Below are positions 18,915 to 29,240 of a stretch of 64,000 nucleotides of DNA, piece by piece. This DNA is from Sphingobium sp. OAS761. Lineage in GTDB: Bacteria; Pseudomonadota; Alphaproteobacteria; Sphingomonadales; Sphingomonadaceae. A program made the position numbers and the translations under genes. The stretch is taken from positions 62,001 to 126,000 of the forward strand of contig NZ_JALJVY010000007.1 in NCBI RefSeq assembly GCF_024168485.1. The letters run 5' to 3'. The notes beneath the pieces were generated by a model, which saw only the letters and a list, made by a program, of their open reading frames with translations, ran no database searches and was not told where the DNA came from. Every line of letters starts with the position of its first letter. Within the stretch, counting starts at the first letter, position 1.

Positions 18915-21245
18915 TCAATCCTGGGTCAGGAAATCGGGCAGACCGGCGCCCGAGCCGTCATCGTCGCCGCCCTTTCCTTCGGTGCGCGGACCGCGATCAC
19001 GACGCGGGCCGCGATCACCACGACCCTCGCCGCCGCGGCCGCCACGGTCACCGCCGTCACGACGCGGGCCACGGCCGCGATCGCCACGGTCGCCGCGGTC
19101 GCCGCGCGGTTCACGCGGTTCGCGGGCCGGACGGGTGTCTTCCAGTTCCTCGCCGGTTTCCTGATCGACGACGCGCATCGACAGGCGGACCTTGCCGCGG
19201 GGATCGATCTCGAGGACCTTGACCTTCACTTCCTGGCCTTCCGACACGACGTCGGTCGGCTTTTCAACGCGCTCGTTGCGCATCTCGGACACGTGGACCA
19301 GGCCGTCCTTGCCGCCCATGAAGTTCACGAACGCGCCGAAATCGACGATGTTGACGACCTTGCCATTGTAGATCTTGCCGACTTCCGCTTCCTCGACGAT
19401 GCCGAGAATCCACGCCTTAGCAGCTTCGATCTGGGCGATGTCGGACGAGCTGATCTTGATGATGCCTTCATCGTCAATGTCGACCTTGGCGCCGGTTTCC
19501 GCGACGATTTCGCGGATGACCTTGCCGCCGGTGCCGATGACGTCGCGGATCTTCGACTTGTCGATCTGGATCGTCTCGATACGCGGGGCGTGGGCCGACA
19601 GCTCGGTGCGGGTCGAGGACAGGGCCTTGCTCATTTCACCCAGGATATGGGCGCGGCCTTCCTTCGCCTGACGCAGCGCGACTTCGAAGATTTCCTGCGT
19701 GATGCCGGCGACCTTGATGTCCATCTGCATGGTGGTGATGCCGTTTTCCGTGCCCGCCACCTTGAAGTCCATGTCGCCGAGGTGATCCTCGTCGCCCAGG
19801 ATGTCGGACAGGACGGCGAAATCCTTGCCTTCCAGGATCAGGCCCATGGCGATACCCGACACCGGACGCTTGAGCGGAACGCCCGCGTCCATCATCGAGA
19901 GCGAGCCGCCGCAGACCGTCGCCATCGACGAGGAGCCGTTGGATTCGGTGATGTCGGACAGGACGCGGATGGTGTAGGGGAACTCGTCCTTGCTGGGCAG
20001 CACGGGGTGCAGCGCACGCCATGCCAGCTTGCCATGGCCGACTTCGCGACGGCCCGGCGCGCCGAAGCGGCCGACTTCACCGACCGAATAGGGCGGGAAG
20101 TTATAGTGCAGCATGAAGTTTTCATAATGCAGGCCGGTCAGGCCGTCGATCATCTGCTCGGCGTCCTTGGTGCCCAGCGTGGTGGTGCAGATGGACTGCG
20201 TTTCGCCACGGGTGAACAGCGCCGAACCATGGGTGCGCGGCAGGAAGCCGACCATAGCCTCGATCGGGCGGATCTGCGTGGTGGTGCGACCGTCGATGCG
20301 CTTGCCGTCCTTCAGGATGGCGGTGCGGACGATTTCCGATTCCAGCTTCTTGGTGATCTTGATCCCGGCCATGACGGTCTGCGCGTCGAGGCCGTCGGCC
20401 GCGAACTGGGCCTTCGCCTTGGCACGGGCTTCATTGAGCGCGTTCGAGCGGGCGGACTTGTCGGTCAGCTTGTAGGCGGCCGCAATGTCCTTGCCGATCA
20501 GCTTGGTCAGCTTCTTCTTGAGATCGCCCAGATCGTCGCCCTTGGCGATGTCCCACGGGTCCTTGGCGGCCTGCTCGGCAAGCTTGATGATCGCTTCGAC
20601 CACCTTCTTCGACGCGTCGTGGGCGAAGAGGACGGCGCCCAGCATGACGTCTTCGGACAGCTCCCTGGCTTCCGATTCGACCATCATCACTGCGTCATGG
20701 GTGGCGGCGACGACCAGGTCGAGCTCGCCTTCCTTGGCTTCGTCGAGCGAGGGGTTGAGCTGATATTCGCCGTCCTTGTACCCGACGCGGGCGGCGCCGA
20801 TCGGACCCATGAAGGGCACGCCCGACAGGGTCAGGGCGGCCGACGCCGCGATCATCGCGACAATGTCGGGCTCGCTTTCGCCATCGAACGAAAGAACCTG
20901 CGCGATCACGTTGATTTCGTTATAGAAACCTTCGGGGAACAGCGGGCGGATCGGACGGTCGATCAGACGGCTGGTCAGCGTTTCCTTTTCGGTGGCGCCG
21001 CGTTCGCGCTTGAAGAAGCCGCCCGGAATGCGGCCGGCGGCGGAATATTTTTCCTGATAGTGAACGGTCAGCGGGAAGAAATCCTGCCCGTCCTTGACCG
21101 ACTTGGCGGCGGTCACGGCGCACAGCACCACCGTCTCGCCATAGGTCGCCAGCACGGCGGCGTCGGCCTGACGCGCAATGCGACCGGTTTCGAGCGTCAG
21201 CGTCTTGCCGGCCAGCTCGATCGAAACTTTCTTTACATTAAACAT
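18915..21245 (-). CDS. pnp: Polyribonucleotide nucleotidyltransferase (PNPase)
   Basis: A 3'-5' phosphorolytic exoribonuclease of the RNA degradosome. From ATG 21245 (preceded by GAAGGAAA) the 776-residue protein has two RNase PH domains ([20 protein letters not shown] early; [15 protein letters not shown] around 400), a KH domain ([20 protein letters not shown] around 560) and an S1 domain ([20 protein letters not shown] around 630). About 70 residues of extra tail follow, dominated by [12 protein letters not shown] and GRGPRRDGG repeats before the acidic end. RG-rich tails are known RNA-binding or partner-binding segments; here it may replace degradosome contacts. It follows rpsO, the common arrangement. 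Confidence 0.97.
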   Translation of the reverse strand: MFNVKKVSIELAGKTLTLETGRIARQADAAVLATYGETVVLCAVTAAKSVKDGQDFFPLTVHYQEKYSAAGRIPGGFFKRERGATEKETLTSRLIDRPIRPLFPEGFYNEINVIAQVLSFDGESEPDIVAMIAASAALTLSGVPFMGPIGAARVGYKDGEYQLNPSLDEAKEGELDLVVAATHDAVMMVESEARELSEDVMLGAVLFAHDASKKVVEAIIKLAEQAAKDPWDIAKGDDLGDLKKKLTKLIGKDIAAAYKLTDKSARSNALNEARAKAKAQFAADGLDAQTVMAGIKITKKLESEIVRTAILKDGKRIDGRTTTQIRPIEAMVGFLPRTHGSALFTRGETQSICTTTLGTKDAEQMIDGLTGLHYENFMLHYNFPPYSVGEVGRFGAPGRREVGHGKLAWRALHPVLPSKDEFPYTIRVLSDITESNGSSSMATVCGGSLSMMDAGVPLKRPVSGIAMGLILEGKDFAVLSDILGDEDHLGDMDFKVAGTENGITTMQMDIKVAGITQEIFEVALRQAKEGRAHILGEMSKALSSTRTELSAHAPRIETIQIDKSKIRDVIGTGGKVIREIVAETGAKVDIDDEGIIKISSSDIAQIEAAKAWILGIVEEAEVGKIYNGKVVNIVDFGAFVNFMGGKDGLVHVSEMRNERVEKPTDVVSEGQEVKVKVLEIDPRGKVRLSMRVVDQETGEELEDTRPAREPREPRGDRGDRGDRGRGPRRDGGDRGGRGGEGRGDRGPRRDRGPRTEGKGGDDDGSGAGLPDFLTQD

Positions 21246-21384
21246 GGTTTTTCCTTCGCCCGCCATGGCCCTATTGCCCGGCGGGGCCTCATCTGCGGAC
21301 TAAACCGGTCCGCGACGGTTGCGGAGCAATTCCTGGCCCCTGACGGAATCGGACGCCGAATTGCGCCCGTCCCGGAATCGGAAA

Positions 21385-21403
21385 CGGCCCCTTCGGGGGG
21401 CCG
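21385..21403 (-). terminator. Hairpin between rpsO and pnp
   Basis: A stem CGGCCCC (21385-21391) with GGGGCCG (21397-21403) lies about 18 bases past the rpsO stop. On the minus strand it is followed by TTTCC. This is a likely partial terminator or processing/attenuation site between rpsO and pnp, as known in other bacteria where RNase III and PNPase act on this leader. Confidence 0.6.
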
Positions 21404-21420
21404 CTCCTTTGATAGCAGAC

Positions 21421-21690
21421 TTACTTGCGCAGGCCCAGCTTGGCGATGAGGTCGGTATAGCGGCCCTCATCCTTCTTCTTCAGATAGTCCAGCAGCGAAC
21501 GGCGCTTGTTGACCAGCATCAGCAGGCCGCGACGGCTGTGGTTATCCTTGTGATGACCCTTGAAATGCTCGGTCAGGTTGGAGATGCGTTCCGAGAGGAT
21601 CGCAACCTGGACTTCCGGCGAACCGGTGTCGCCTTCGACGCGGGCATGTTCCTTGATCAGCGCTTCCTTGCGCTCGGCAGTGATCGACAT
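21421..21690 (-). CDS. rpsO: 30S ribosomal protein S15
   Basis: An 89-residue S15 with all the usual landmarks: [72 protein letters not shown]15 binds 16S rRNA early in assembly of the small-subunit platform. It starts 17 bases after the truB stop, and its end is followed by a hairpin before pnp, the classical truB-rpsO-pnp order. Confidence 0.98.
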   Translation of the reverse strand: MSITAERKEALIKEHARVEGDTGSPEVQVAILSERISNLTEHFKGHHKDNHSRRGLLMLVNKRRSLLDYLKKKDEGRYTDLIAKLGLRK

Positions 21691-21707
21691 CGGGCTTCCT
21701 TTCGTAT

Positions 21708-22616
21708 CTAGAGATTGAAGCCGCGCACCACCCGAATGTCCGGGCCACTGGCCTGAACCAGCGCGACGGGCGTTTCGCCCTCCATCGCCAGTAGCAAGCC
21801 GGTATGCGGTTTCCCGACCAGCGCCTTCCCCTGTCGGAGAGCCAGCGCTTCATCGGGAGTGACGGGGAGAGCCGGGATGTCGTCCAGCCCCGCCGTCAAC
21901 GGCAGCATAAGCTGCACGATGCCGCCGCCCCTAGCAGCTTCGTCCAGTTTGTCCAGCGAAATCGCGGATTGCAGGCTGAACGGGCCGGCCTTCACGCGGC
22001 GCAGCATGGTGACATGGCCGACCGTGCCGAGCGCCAGCGCGATGTCGCGCGCGAGCGAGCGGATATAGGTGCCCTTGGAGACATGGGCGGCAAGGGTCAC
22101 GGACGCCAGGGCGTCCCCCGTCCCGTCCTGCCCGACGAAATCGAGCGCGTGGATCGTGACCGCGCGCATCTTCATCTCCACCGCCTCCCCCTTGCGGGCC
22201 AGGTCGTAGGCGCGCTGGCCGTCGATCAGGATCGCGCTGTAGGCGGGCGGCGCCTGCTCGATCGGGCCGGTGAAGCGCGGCAGGATTGCCTCTACATCCG
22301 CGGGCGTGGGTCGATGATCGCTATGGGCGACCGGCTTTCCTTCGAGGTCGAGCGTGTCGGTCTGCACCCCGAAGGCCAGGGTAAAATCATAGATCTTGTC
22401 GCTGTCCAGCATTCGCCCGGCGAGCTTCGTCGCCTCCCCCACCGCGATGGGCAGCACCCCGGTCGCCAGCGGATCGAGCGTGCCGCCATGGCCGACTTTC
22501 CACTTCTGCGTCCCGCCCGATATCTCCCTTTGGGTGCGCAGCGCGCGCTTGACAGCGCTCACCGCCTGCGTGGAACCCAGGCCATGCGGTTTGTCGAGAA
22601 TGATCCAGCCGTGCAT
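21708..22616 (-). CDS. truB: tRNA pseudouridine(55) synthase
   Basis: TruB makes pseudouridine 55 in the T-loop of tRNAs. The 302-residue protein has the N-terminal [17 protein letters not shown], the catalytic aspartate motif [20 protein letters not shown] (about 43-62) and [17 protein letters not shown] around 180. A short C-terminal domain follows. It stands between tdk and rpsO in the long minus-strand cluster. Confidence 0.97.
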   Translation of the reverse strand: MHGWIILDKPHGLGSTQAVSAVKRALRTQREISGGTQKWKVGHGGTLDPLATGVLPIAVGEATKLAGRMLDSDKIYDFTLAFGVQTDTLDLEGKPVAHSDHRPTPADVEAILPRFTGPIEQAPPAYSAILIDGQRAYDLARKGEAVEMKMRAVTIHALDFVGQDGTGDALASVTLAAHVSKGTYIRSLARDIALALGTVGHVTMLRRVKAGPFSLQSAISLDKLDEAARGGGIVQLMLPLTAGLDDIPALPVTPDEALALRQGKALVGKPHTGLLLAMEGETPVALVQASGPDIRVVRGFNL

Positions 22617-22699
22617 GGCGGCGGCCCTTATCCCGGCACGGTCGGCCTGTCACGCCATTCATGGGCCGGAACGGGCGGCGGCGCGAGCAGCCCGGGACG

Positions 22700-23278
22700 T
22701 CAGCCGCGCATCTGCGCCATGAAATGCCTGCGGCACAGCGCCACATAGCGGTCATTGCCGCCGATTTCCGTCTGTGCGCCGGCACGAATGGCCCGCCCCT
22801 GCCCGTCGACGCGCAGGTTCATCGTCGCCTTGCGCCCGCATTCGCACACCGTCTTGATCTCGTTGAGCGTGTCGGCAAGGCCAAGGAGGTGCGCACTGCC
22901 TTCGAACAGTTCGCCCTGAAAATCGGTGCGCAAGCCATAGCAGAGCACAGGCACGTCCAGTTCGTCACACACCCGCCCAAGGTCCCGCACCTGCGCACGG
23001 GTGAGGAACTGGGCTTCGTCCACCAGCACGCAGGACAGCGGCGCGTCATTATGGCGACCGGCGATCGCGGCGAACATGTCGACATGGGGTTCGAACAGAT
23101 GGGCCGGCGCCTCCAGCCCGATGCGCGACACGATCCGCCCCCGGCCGTATCGGTCGTCCAGCCCGGCGGTCCACAGCATGGTGTCCATGCCCCGCTCGCG
23201 ATAGTTGAAGTCCGATTGCAGCAGGGTCGTCGATTTCCCTGCATTCATCGAGCTGTAGTAGAAATAGAGCTTGGCCAT
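22700..23278 (-). CDS. tdk: Thymidine kinase, type II
   Basis: It phosphorylates thymidine in the salvage pathway. From ATG 23278 the 192-residue protein begins [20 protein letters not shown], where SSMNAGKS is the P-loop. The Walker B segment is [11 protein letters not shown], and the zinc-binding lasso cysteines appear in [13 protein letters not shown] and ALCRRHF. Length matches bacterial type II thymidine kinases. It begins 8 bases after the upstream hydrolase stop and precedes truB; its placement inside this translation cluster is unusual but co-directional. Confidence 0.95.
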   Translation of the reverse strand: MAKLYFYYSSMNAGKSTTLLQSDFNYRERGMDTMLWTAGLDDRYGRGRIVSRIGLEAPAHLFEPHVDMFAAIAGRHNDAPLSCVLVDEAQFLTRAQVRDLGRVCDELDVPVLCYGLRTDFQGELFEGSAHLLGLADTLNEIKTVCECGRKATMNLRVDGQGRAIRAGAQTEIGGNDRYVALCRRHFMAQMRG

Positions 23279-23286
23279 GCCGCGCT

Positions 23287-24183
23287 TCAGCGAATGACCG
23301 GCGCGACGCCCGCCAGGAAGCGGACCAGCGCGTCGGCGAGCGCGATGCGCTGGTCCGAAAAGCTGTGGTCGGTGGGCCACACCATCAGGCGCGCGCGCGG
23401 ATTTGCACCCTGCGCGTCGGCGGCCGCGCGACGCGCCATGGCGCCGATGCCCCGTTCCGCGCCGATGATGCTGAGCGGGCGACGGCCATAGCCGGCGAGC
23501 TGGCGTCCCAGATCGAATTTCTGACCGTTTTCGCGGATTTCGCCGGTCAGGCCGTCATAGGTCGCGCCGTGAAGCGGTGGCAGGTCACTCGCCACCTCCG
23601 CCTTCCAGCCCGCTTCGCCCTCCGGGGTGGCGAGCGCCGCGACGGTCTGGGCCGGGTCCCACGGATCGATCAGGAACAGGCCCGCGACGCGCGGTTCGGC
23701 CGCCGCCGCCTCCGCCGCCATGAACCCGCCCATGCTGTGCCCGGCAACTACGATGGCGCTGGTATCGATGCCATATTTGGCGACGGTCGCGGACTGCTGG
23801 AGAAATTGCAGCGCGGCGAAGGCGTCCTGCCCCGCATGGGTGAAGGAAAAGACGCCGGGACTGCCCCAGGAGCCGCGATAATGGAGCGTCAAAACATTCC
23901 ACCCCGCCCGGCGGGCGGCCTGCGCCAGGTCCAGATTCTGCTCATTGCCGGGAAAGCCGTGGAGCAGCAGGAGGGTCGGATGCAGCCCGCCGCCCGAGGG
24001 CGTGTACATGACCGCATTCATGGCGCCGTCCTCGACCGGGATGACGAAGGCGCTCATGCCGGCGGGATGCGCGGCGTCCGGCGCGGGATCGCTCGTGACC
24101 GCCGGGTGGATGGCGGGTTCCCGGGCAAGGACGGGTGCCGCCCCTGCCAGCAGAGCCGCCGCGAAAATGCCGACCGTCTTCAT
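23287..24183 (-). CDS. Exported alpha/beta hydrolase (dienelactone hydrolase/prolyl-oligopeptidase-like)
   Basis: A 298-residue secreted hydrolase. The signal peptide is [20 protein letters not shown] with cleavage near residue 20. The fold shows [15 protein letters not shown] (oxyanion loop, about 72-86), the nucleophile elbow [16 protein letters not shown] (around 145-160), LFLIDPWDP, and the C-terminal catalytic histidine in [11 protein letters not shown]. It is probably a periplasmic esterase or peptidase; substrate unknown. It lies between rbfA and tdk, on the same strand, starting about 80 bases after rbfA. Confidence 0.85.
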   Translation of the reverse strand: MKTVGIFAAALLAGAAPVLAREPAIHPAVTSDPAPDAAHPAGMSAFVIPVEDGAMNAVMYTPSGGGLHPTLLLLHGFPGNEQNLDLAQAARRAGWNVLTLHYRGSWGSPGVFSFTHAGQDAFAALQFLQQSATVAKYGIDTSAIVVAGHSMGGFMAAEAAAAEPRVAGLFLIDPWDPAQTVAALATPEGEAGWKAEVASDLPPLHGATYDGLTGEIRENGQKFDLGRQLAGYGRRPLSIIGAERGIGAMARRAAADAQGANPRARLMVWPTDHSFSDQRIALADALVRFLAGVAPVIR

Positions 24184-24262
24184 GCGCCTGTCCCCCCTTG
24201 TCCGGATATGGGCAAGACGCTGTTAGCGCCGCGGCACAGTCGCGTCGACCGGCAAGGGCTGC

Positions 24263-24673
24263 TTATTCGACGTCCTCGTCCGACGCCAGGTCGCGGGCGA
24301 CCTTCGGATCGCGGAGCAGCTTGTCGATATGGCTGCCCTCGTCGAAGCTCTCATCCGAGAGGAATTTGAGCTTCGCCGCATATTTGAGGCGAATGCGATG
24401 GGCGACTTCGCGCTGGAGATAGGCGGTGTTGGTGCGCAGCGCCTTGAGCACGGCCTCCTCATCCTGCCCCAGCAGCGACTTCACAAACACGGTGGCATGG
24501 CGCAGGTCGGGCGACATGCGCACTTCGGTGATACTGACGACATGCCGGGTCAGCACATCGTCATGCACGTCGCCGCGCTGGAGAATGTCCGACAGGACAT
24601 GGCGCACCTGTTCCCCCACGCGGAGGAGGCGGACGGAGGGACTGCTATTTTGAGATTGATCGTTTCCCATCAT
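24263..24673 (-). CDS. rbfA: Ribosome-binding factor A
   Basis: RbfA helps 16S rRNA 5'-end maturation and cold adaptation. The 136-residue protein has the KH-like core [39 protein letters not shown] and [20 protein letters not shown], followed by [17 protein letters not shown]. There are two adjacent ATG codons (24673 and 24670). The stop of the upstream HNH gene overlaps the first (ATGA), so RbfA is now translated behind that foreign-looking gene instead of directly behind infB as in most genomes. Confidence 0.95.
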   Translation of the reverse strand: MMGNDQSQNSSPSVRLLRVGEQVRHVLSDILQRGDVHDDVLTRHVVSITEVRMSPDLRHATVFVKSLLGQDEEAVLKALRTNTAYLQREVAHRIRLKYAAKLKFLSDESFDEGSHIDKLLRDPKVARDLASDEDVE

Positions 24674-25611
24674 CGTCCAGCCCTCTGATGAGCTACCAAG
24701 GCATTCATAAACGCCCTAGCCTCTGGCGTGGAATACAAACCAATTATAAAAGGCGATGCAACGACCACATCATCTTCCCTATACTTGATCGATGCAAATC
24801 CACCCACATTTGTAGACCCCCTCCTCATTTCAACTCCAGCTGTTGCAGTGGTCAAAAAACGAGGGTCGTAAGGCATAACAAATTTTATATTTCCCGACTT
24901 CGCGTAAATTTGTGGTGCATTTTCGATATCAGATATGTCACGCTCTGAACGATCACGAGCTTCCTTAGGCCCATTCCGAGTTCTAAACCTTCCCTCGAAT
25001 GACACTACTAGACCCGTTGGATCAGCAAACATTTTTATCGCTTCTTGCCATTGTAACGCGGGAAACCGCATTTGAGCGATAATGCGCCTAAGGCTATTTA
25101 ATTCCGGCGCGATATAACCTTCCCCCGGAATACCATCATCAAAATACGTAGGTAGTTCCAATGGTTGCTTCGTCAAGGCAATCAAATGATGCAGTCGCGG
25201 GATATTCATAAATATCAAACTACTAACGCAATTATCTCGCACTGATTCGGATAGCCGAAACAACCTATCTTGGGCCGCAGCCTCCGAGGCTTTCTTCCAT
25301 ATTTTCAGAAGGGATACTGGAAAATCGACCCCCTTATTTTTATCAATCAATGAGGCACAGTTTTCGCACAGCCATAGGCCATTTTCTAAGCTATGTCGTT
25401 CGGCGTCAGTTTGGCTCAAATCGTACCGAGCTCCTCCAGGACTAGCGCTACAAATATGCGCCGCTTGACCTAGAATGATCGCCTTTGTGGCCTGTGCTTC
25501 ACTTGGCCCAAAAGTCTCTCTACCACAGTCGGGCCGAGAGCACTTGCCCCCGGCCCGCAACATGAGCGCTCGAATAACTTCGGGAGAGAAGTGACCTCTG
25601 CGCTTCGCCAT
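24670..25611 (-). CDS. HNH nuclease-domain protein of low GC inserted between infB and rbfA
   Basis: A 313-residue protein. Residues 1-110 form an HNH/zinc-finger nuclease domain: KCSRPDC (C24, C29), [15 protein letters not shown] with H52, [11 protein letters not shown] with N77, C82 and C85, and D90 in LIDKN. This variant is common at the N-terminus of defence effectors such as SAVED-fused Cap5, but no SAVED domain is recognised here. Residues 115-313 are an unrecognised mixed domain ending in [20 protein letters not shown]. Base composition is clearly poorer in GC than both neighbours and codons such as ATA, TTA and AAT are common, which suggests recent transfer. It begins 19 bases after infB and its TGA overlaps the rbfA ATG, so it is fully integrated in the operon. 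Confidence 0.8.
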   Translation of the reverse strand: MAKRRGHFSPEVIRALMLRAGGKCSRPDCGRETFGPSEAQATKAIILGQAAHICSASPGGARYDLSQTDAERHSLENGLWLCENCASLIDKNKGVDFPVSLLKIWKKASEAAAQDRLFRLSESVRDNCVSSLIFMNIPRLHHLIALTKQPLELPTYFDDGIPGEGYIAPELNSLRRIIAQMRFPALQWQEAIKMFADPTGLVVSFEGRFRTRNGPKEARDRSERDISDIENAPQIYAKSGNIKFVMPYDPRFLTTATAGVEMRRGSTNVGGFASIKYREDDVVVASPFIIGLYSTPEARAFMNALVAHQRAGR

Positions 25612-25630
25612 TCTCAGCTACTCGAATACG

Positions 25631-28210
25631 TTACAGCGTGCGCTGGCGCTCTTCGACCTCGAAGAGTTCCAGCATGTCGCCGGGCTTGATGTCGTTCGTG
25701 TCCTGAAGGACCGCGCCGCATTCCATGCCGGCGCGGACTTCGGAGACATCGTCCTTGAATCGACGCAGCGACGCGATGTTGGTGCGCGATACGATGACAT
25801 CCTCGCGGGTAAGGCGGGCGGCCAGACCCTTGCGAATGATGCCGTCGAGGACGAGCAGACCGGCGGCCTTGTCCTTCTTGCCCGCCGGGAACACCTGAAG
25901 CACCTCGGCCCGGCCGACGACCGTTTCGATGCGTTCGGGGGCGAGCTGGCCCGCCATTTCGCCGCGCACTTCCTCAAGCAGGTCGTAGATCACGTCATAG
26001 TAACGCAGGCTGATCTTCTCGCGCTCGGCAAGCTGGCGCGCCTTGGCATTGGGACGCACGTTGAAGCCGATCAGCGGCGCGCGGCTGGCGGCGGCCAGCG
26101 TGACGTCGCTTTCGGTGATCGCGCCGACGCCCGAATGCAGGATGCGGACCTTGATCTCGTCGGTCGAGATGCGGTTGAGCGAGGACACGATCGCTTCGAC
26201 CGAGCCCTGCACGTCGCCCTTCACGACCAGCGGATATTCGATGACCTGGGTGTTGAGCGCGGAGAACATATGTTCGAAGCTGGTCGGTGCGGCGGTCGTG
26301 CGCTTGCGCGTCGCCTGTTCCTGACGATAGGCCGCGACCTCACGCGCGCGCGCCTCATTCTCGACGACCGTCATCTGGTCGCCCGCCAAGGGAACGCCCG
26401 ACAGGCCCAGCACCTCGACCGGAGTCGACGGGCCGGCGACCTTTACCTGCTGCCCCTTGTCGTTGATCATCGCACGGACCTTGCCGCTTTCGGCGCCGAT
26501 CACGAACGTGTCGCCGACCTTGAGCGTGCCGCGCCGCACCAGAACGGTCGCGACCGCGCCCCGGCCCTTGTCGAGCTGCGCCTCGACCACCGTGCCTTCG
26601 GCATCGCGGTCGGCGTTGGCAACCAGTTCGAGCAGTTCCGACTGGAGCAATATCTTGTCCAGCAGCGTGTCCAGGCCGGTTTTCTTGAGCGCGGACACTT
26701 CCACGTCCTGCGTCTCGCCGCCCATGTCCTCGACAACCACCTCATGTTCCAGCAGGCGTTCGCGAATGCGCTGCGGGTTCGCGTCGGGCTTGTCGCATTT
26801 ATTGATCGCGACGATCATCGGCACGCCGGCCGCCTTGGTATGGTTGATCGCCTCGATCGTCTGCGGCATCAGCCCGTCGTCGGCCGCCACCACCAGAATG
26901 ACGATGTCGGTGACGTTGGCGCCGCGCGCACGCATTTCCGAGAAGGCCTCATGCCCCGGCGTATCCAGGAAGGTGATGAGGTCGCCATTCTTCGCCTTGA
27001 TCTGGTAGGCGCCGATATGCTGGGTGATGCCGCCGCTTTCGCCCGACACCACATTGGTGCCGCGCAGCGCGTCGAGCAGCGACGTCTTGCCATGGTCGAC
27101 ATGGCCCATGATGGTGACGACCGGCGGCCGCGCCTTGAGCGTTTCGGGCGCATCGGGTTCGCCGCTCATGCCGATTTCGACGTCCGCTTCCGACACGCGC
27201 TGGATGCGATGGCCGAATTCCTCGACCAGCAGTTCGGCGGTGTCCTGATCGATCGGCTGGTTGAGCGTGACCGCCATGCCCATCTTGAACAGCGACTTGA
27301 CCAGATCCGCGCCCTTTTCGGCCATGCGGTTGGCCAGTTCCTGCACCGTGATGCTTTCGGGCACCACGACGTCGCGGACCTGCTTCTCGCGCGGCTGGCT
27401 GGAGCCGCCGAAGTGCGAGCGGCGTTCCTTTTCGCGGGCGCGCTTGAGCGCCGCGAGGCTGCGTGCGCGCGCACTGTCGTCGTCCGACAGGGCGCGGGTG
27501 ACGGTCAGCTTGCCGGACTGGCGACGATTATCGTCGCCGCGCTTGGCGCGCTCGGGCTTCGCCGGTTCGGGACGCTTGGCCGGCGTGACCGGCGTGAAAC
27601 GACGGGGCGGCGGCGCGGCGGCCGTCGCGGACGCGGCCGGGGCGGCGGCATCCGGCTGCGCGGTTTCGGTCGGGGCGGCTTCGGTCGGGGCGGCGGCAGG
27701 CGCCTCCTCCGCTGCGGGAGCGGCGGCCGGTTGCTCGGCCTCGACCGGATCGGCTTCGCGCACGGCCTCGGCTGCGGCGGCCTGACGATTCTCCTCCGCC
27801 CGGCGCTTTTCCTCTTCGCTCGCGGCCTGGCGTTCGGCCTCCTCGCGGCGACGCGCTTCCTCCAGCGCGGTCATGCGGGCTTCCTCGGCCTCGCGCAGCA
27901 GCTTTTCCTGCAATTCCTTGCGGGACAGCATCGTCGTCGGCGCTGCCGGGCGCGGCGCGGGCGCGGGCGGCGCCGGGCGCGGCGGCGGAGCGCTGGGCGC
28001 GGGGGTGGGATCAGCCTGGGGCGTGGCCGCAGGCTGGGCACCGGTCGCCTCACCAGGCTTGCCCAAGATACGGCGCCGCTTCACCTCGACCACGACCGTA
28101 TTCTTGCGGCCATGGCTGAACTGCTGCTGCACCTGACCGGATTCGACCGTCCGCTTGATACCCAGCGGCTTGCGGCCCAGAACCGGCTTGTCTTCCTTGC
28201 TGTCACTCAT
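25631..28210 (-). CDS. infB: Translation initiation factor IF-2
   Basis: IF-2 delivers initiator tRNA to the 30S subunit and promotes subunit joining. The 859-residue protein has a long low-complexity N-terminal region rich in Ala, Pro and Glu (about 1-250), the IF2_N motif ([20 protein letters not shown]), then the GTPase domain with G1 [17 protein letters not shown]3 [15 protein letters not shown] and G4 [11 protein letters not shown], and the C-terminal beta-barrel domains. It lies after ylxR in the nusA operon. Immediately downstream is the HNH gene, where rbfA would be expected. Confidence 0.97.
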   Translation of the reverse strand: MSDSKEDKPVLGRKPLGIKRTVESGQVQQQFSHGRKNTVVVEVKRRRILGKPGEATGAQPAATPQADPTPAPSAPPPRPAPPAPAPRPAAPTTMLSRKELQEKLLREAEEARMTALEEARRREEAERQAASEEEKRRAEENRQAAAAEAVREADPVEAEQPAAAPAAEEAPAAAPTEAAPTETAQPDAAAPAASATAAAPPPRRFTPVTPAKRPEPAKPERAKRGDDNRRQSGKLTVTRALSDDDSARARSLAALKRAREKERRSHFGGSSQPREKQVRDVVVPESITVQELANRMAEKGADLVKSLFKMGMAVTLNQPIDQDTAELLVEEFGHRIQRVSEADVEIGMSGEPDAPETLKARPPVVTIMGHVDHGKTSLLDALRGTNVVSGESGGITQHIGAYQIKAKNGDLITFLDTPGHEAFSEMRARGANVTDIVILVVAADDGLMPQTIEAINHTKAAGVPMIVAINKCDKPDANPQRIRERLLEHEVVVEDMGGETQDVEVSALKKTGLDTLLDKILLQSELLELVANADRDAEGTVVEAQLDKGRGAVATVLVRRGTLKVGDTFVIGAESGKVRAMINDKGQQVKVAGPSTPVEVLGLSGVPLAGDQMTVVENEARAREVAAYRQEQATRKRTTAAPTSFEHMFSALNTQVIEYPLVVKGDVQGSVEAIVSSLNRISTDEIKVRILHSGVGAITESDVTLAAASRAPLIGFNVRPNAKARQLAEREKISLRYYDVIYDLLEEVRGEMAGQLAPERIETVVGRAEVLQVFPAGKKDKAAGLLVLDGIIRKGLAARLTREDVIVSRTNIASLRRFKDDVSEVRAGMECGAVLQDTNDIKPGDMLELFEVEERQRTL

Positions 28211-28268
28211 ACGACTGAACTATACCCTTCACTTCCGCTCCGGCCGGAAAAGGCCCGCCGGCGCCTTA

Positions 28269-28937
28269 TTATGATGGCTGACCGACGCCCGGCGCATCGG
28301 TGGAGACAGTCTCCCCCTGCACGGGCGCTCCGGTAGCGCAACCCAGATAGCTTTCCAAGCGGCCTATGGCCGCGCGCAGGCGCGAAGCAGCGCGCGAGTC
28401 GGTCACCGCGATATGGACGACATTGTCCCGCCCCATTGCCATAGATAGGGCATTCCGGTCCACAGGCAAGGTGATACCGGCAAGATCCGTGCCTTCCGCT
28501 TCCCGTCCCACGCGCAAAGCCTGGTCCAGCTTGCGGTTGCCGTCGGCGGCGGCATCGGCGGCATGGAGCAGCAGTTCGACCTGTCCCTTGCGACAGGCGA
28601 CGTCGATCTTTTCCGATCCGGTCAGCAGCATGGACGCCCGCGCCTCCAGCCCCAGCCGGTCCAGCAACGCCTTGCGCAGCCCGTCCTCGATCATGGCGGG
28701 CAGCGTGTCGGGGATGGCGAGGTCACCGTCCTTGAAGGCGCGGGCCAGCGCGCCCCTGAGCTTTCCCTTCGCCAGCGCCGTTTCAAGATCGGCGCGCGAC
28801 ACGCCGATCCAGGCACCGCGCCCGGGCGCCTTGGCGCGCAGGTCGGGCAGGACCTGACCTTCCGGGCCGACGGCCAGCCGGATCAGGCGTTCGGGGTCGG
28901 CGCGGTCGCCGGTCAGGATGCATTTGCGTTCGGTCAT
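28269..28937 (-). CDS. YlxR/DUF448 RNA-binding protein with C-terminal L7Ae-like part
   Basis: A 222-residue protein. The N-terminal part is DUF448/YlxR: ERKCILTGDRADPERLIRLA, then APGRGAWIGVSRADLETAL and KGKLRGALARAF. Residues from about 90 to 170 (LLTGSEKIDVACRKGQVELLLHAAD) resemble the L7Ae/YlxQ ribosomal-protein-like fold; fusion of the two is typical of alphaproteobacteria. It is presumed to bind RNA in the context of NusA/IF2. It lies between the tautomerase gene and infB. Confidence 0.9.
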   Translation of the reverse strand: MTERKCILTGDRADPERLIRLAVGPEGQVLPDLRAKAPGRGAWIGVSRADLETALAKGKLRGALARAFKDGDLAIPDTLPAMIEDGLRKALLDRLGLEARASMLLTGSEKIDVACRKGQVELLLHAADAAADGNRKLDQALRVGREAEGTDLAGITLPVDRNALSMAMGRDNVVHIAVTDSRAASRLRAAIGRLESYLGCATGAPVQGETVSTDAPGVGQPS

Positions 28938-29000
28938 GCGCGCTCCTCCGCCAGAACGGAAGAAACAGCAAGGCCAACGCTATGAGGAGCGCCTATTCTC

Positions 29001-29234
29001 TCATCGGGGAGTGTCCGCGGCATGGGCGTCCTCCCTGTGTCGAGGGGCGGCGCGGTCGGCGAGCAACTGCCCGCCGGCCGCGTAATTTTCCGTCGGGATT
29101 TCCGAGATCACAACCTGAACGGCAGCCGCCGGCTTGCCCAGCCGCTCCACGAGCGACCGGGTGACGTCAGCGACGATCGCGGCTTTCTGCTCGCGGGTCG
29201 CGCTGCCGGCCAGGCGGATGTCGACAAAAGGCAT
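29001..29234 (-). CDS. 4-oxalocrotonate tautomerase family protein
   Basis: A 77-residue protein beginning MPFVDIRLAGSATREQKAAI. After removal of Met the N-terminal Pro1 is the catalytic base of the tautomerase superfamily, and VQVVISEIPTENYAAGG matches the conserved second half. It is somewhat longer than the usual 60-65 residues because of a charged tail. It sits between nusA (6 bases) and ylxR on the same strand, a position where no tautomerase is expected; metabolic role unknown. Confidence 0.85.
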   Translation of the reverse strand: MPFVDIRLAGSATREQKAAIVADVTRSLVERLGKPAAAVQVVISEIPTENYAAGGQLLADRAAPRHREDAHAADTPR

Positions 29235-29240
29235 GGGGGC

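Noticed and set aside
24688..24948. Plus-strand frame of 86 codons opposite the HNH gene
   Set aside because: It lies wholly antisense to the HNH gene, has no ribosome binding site of note and no recognisable features.
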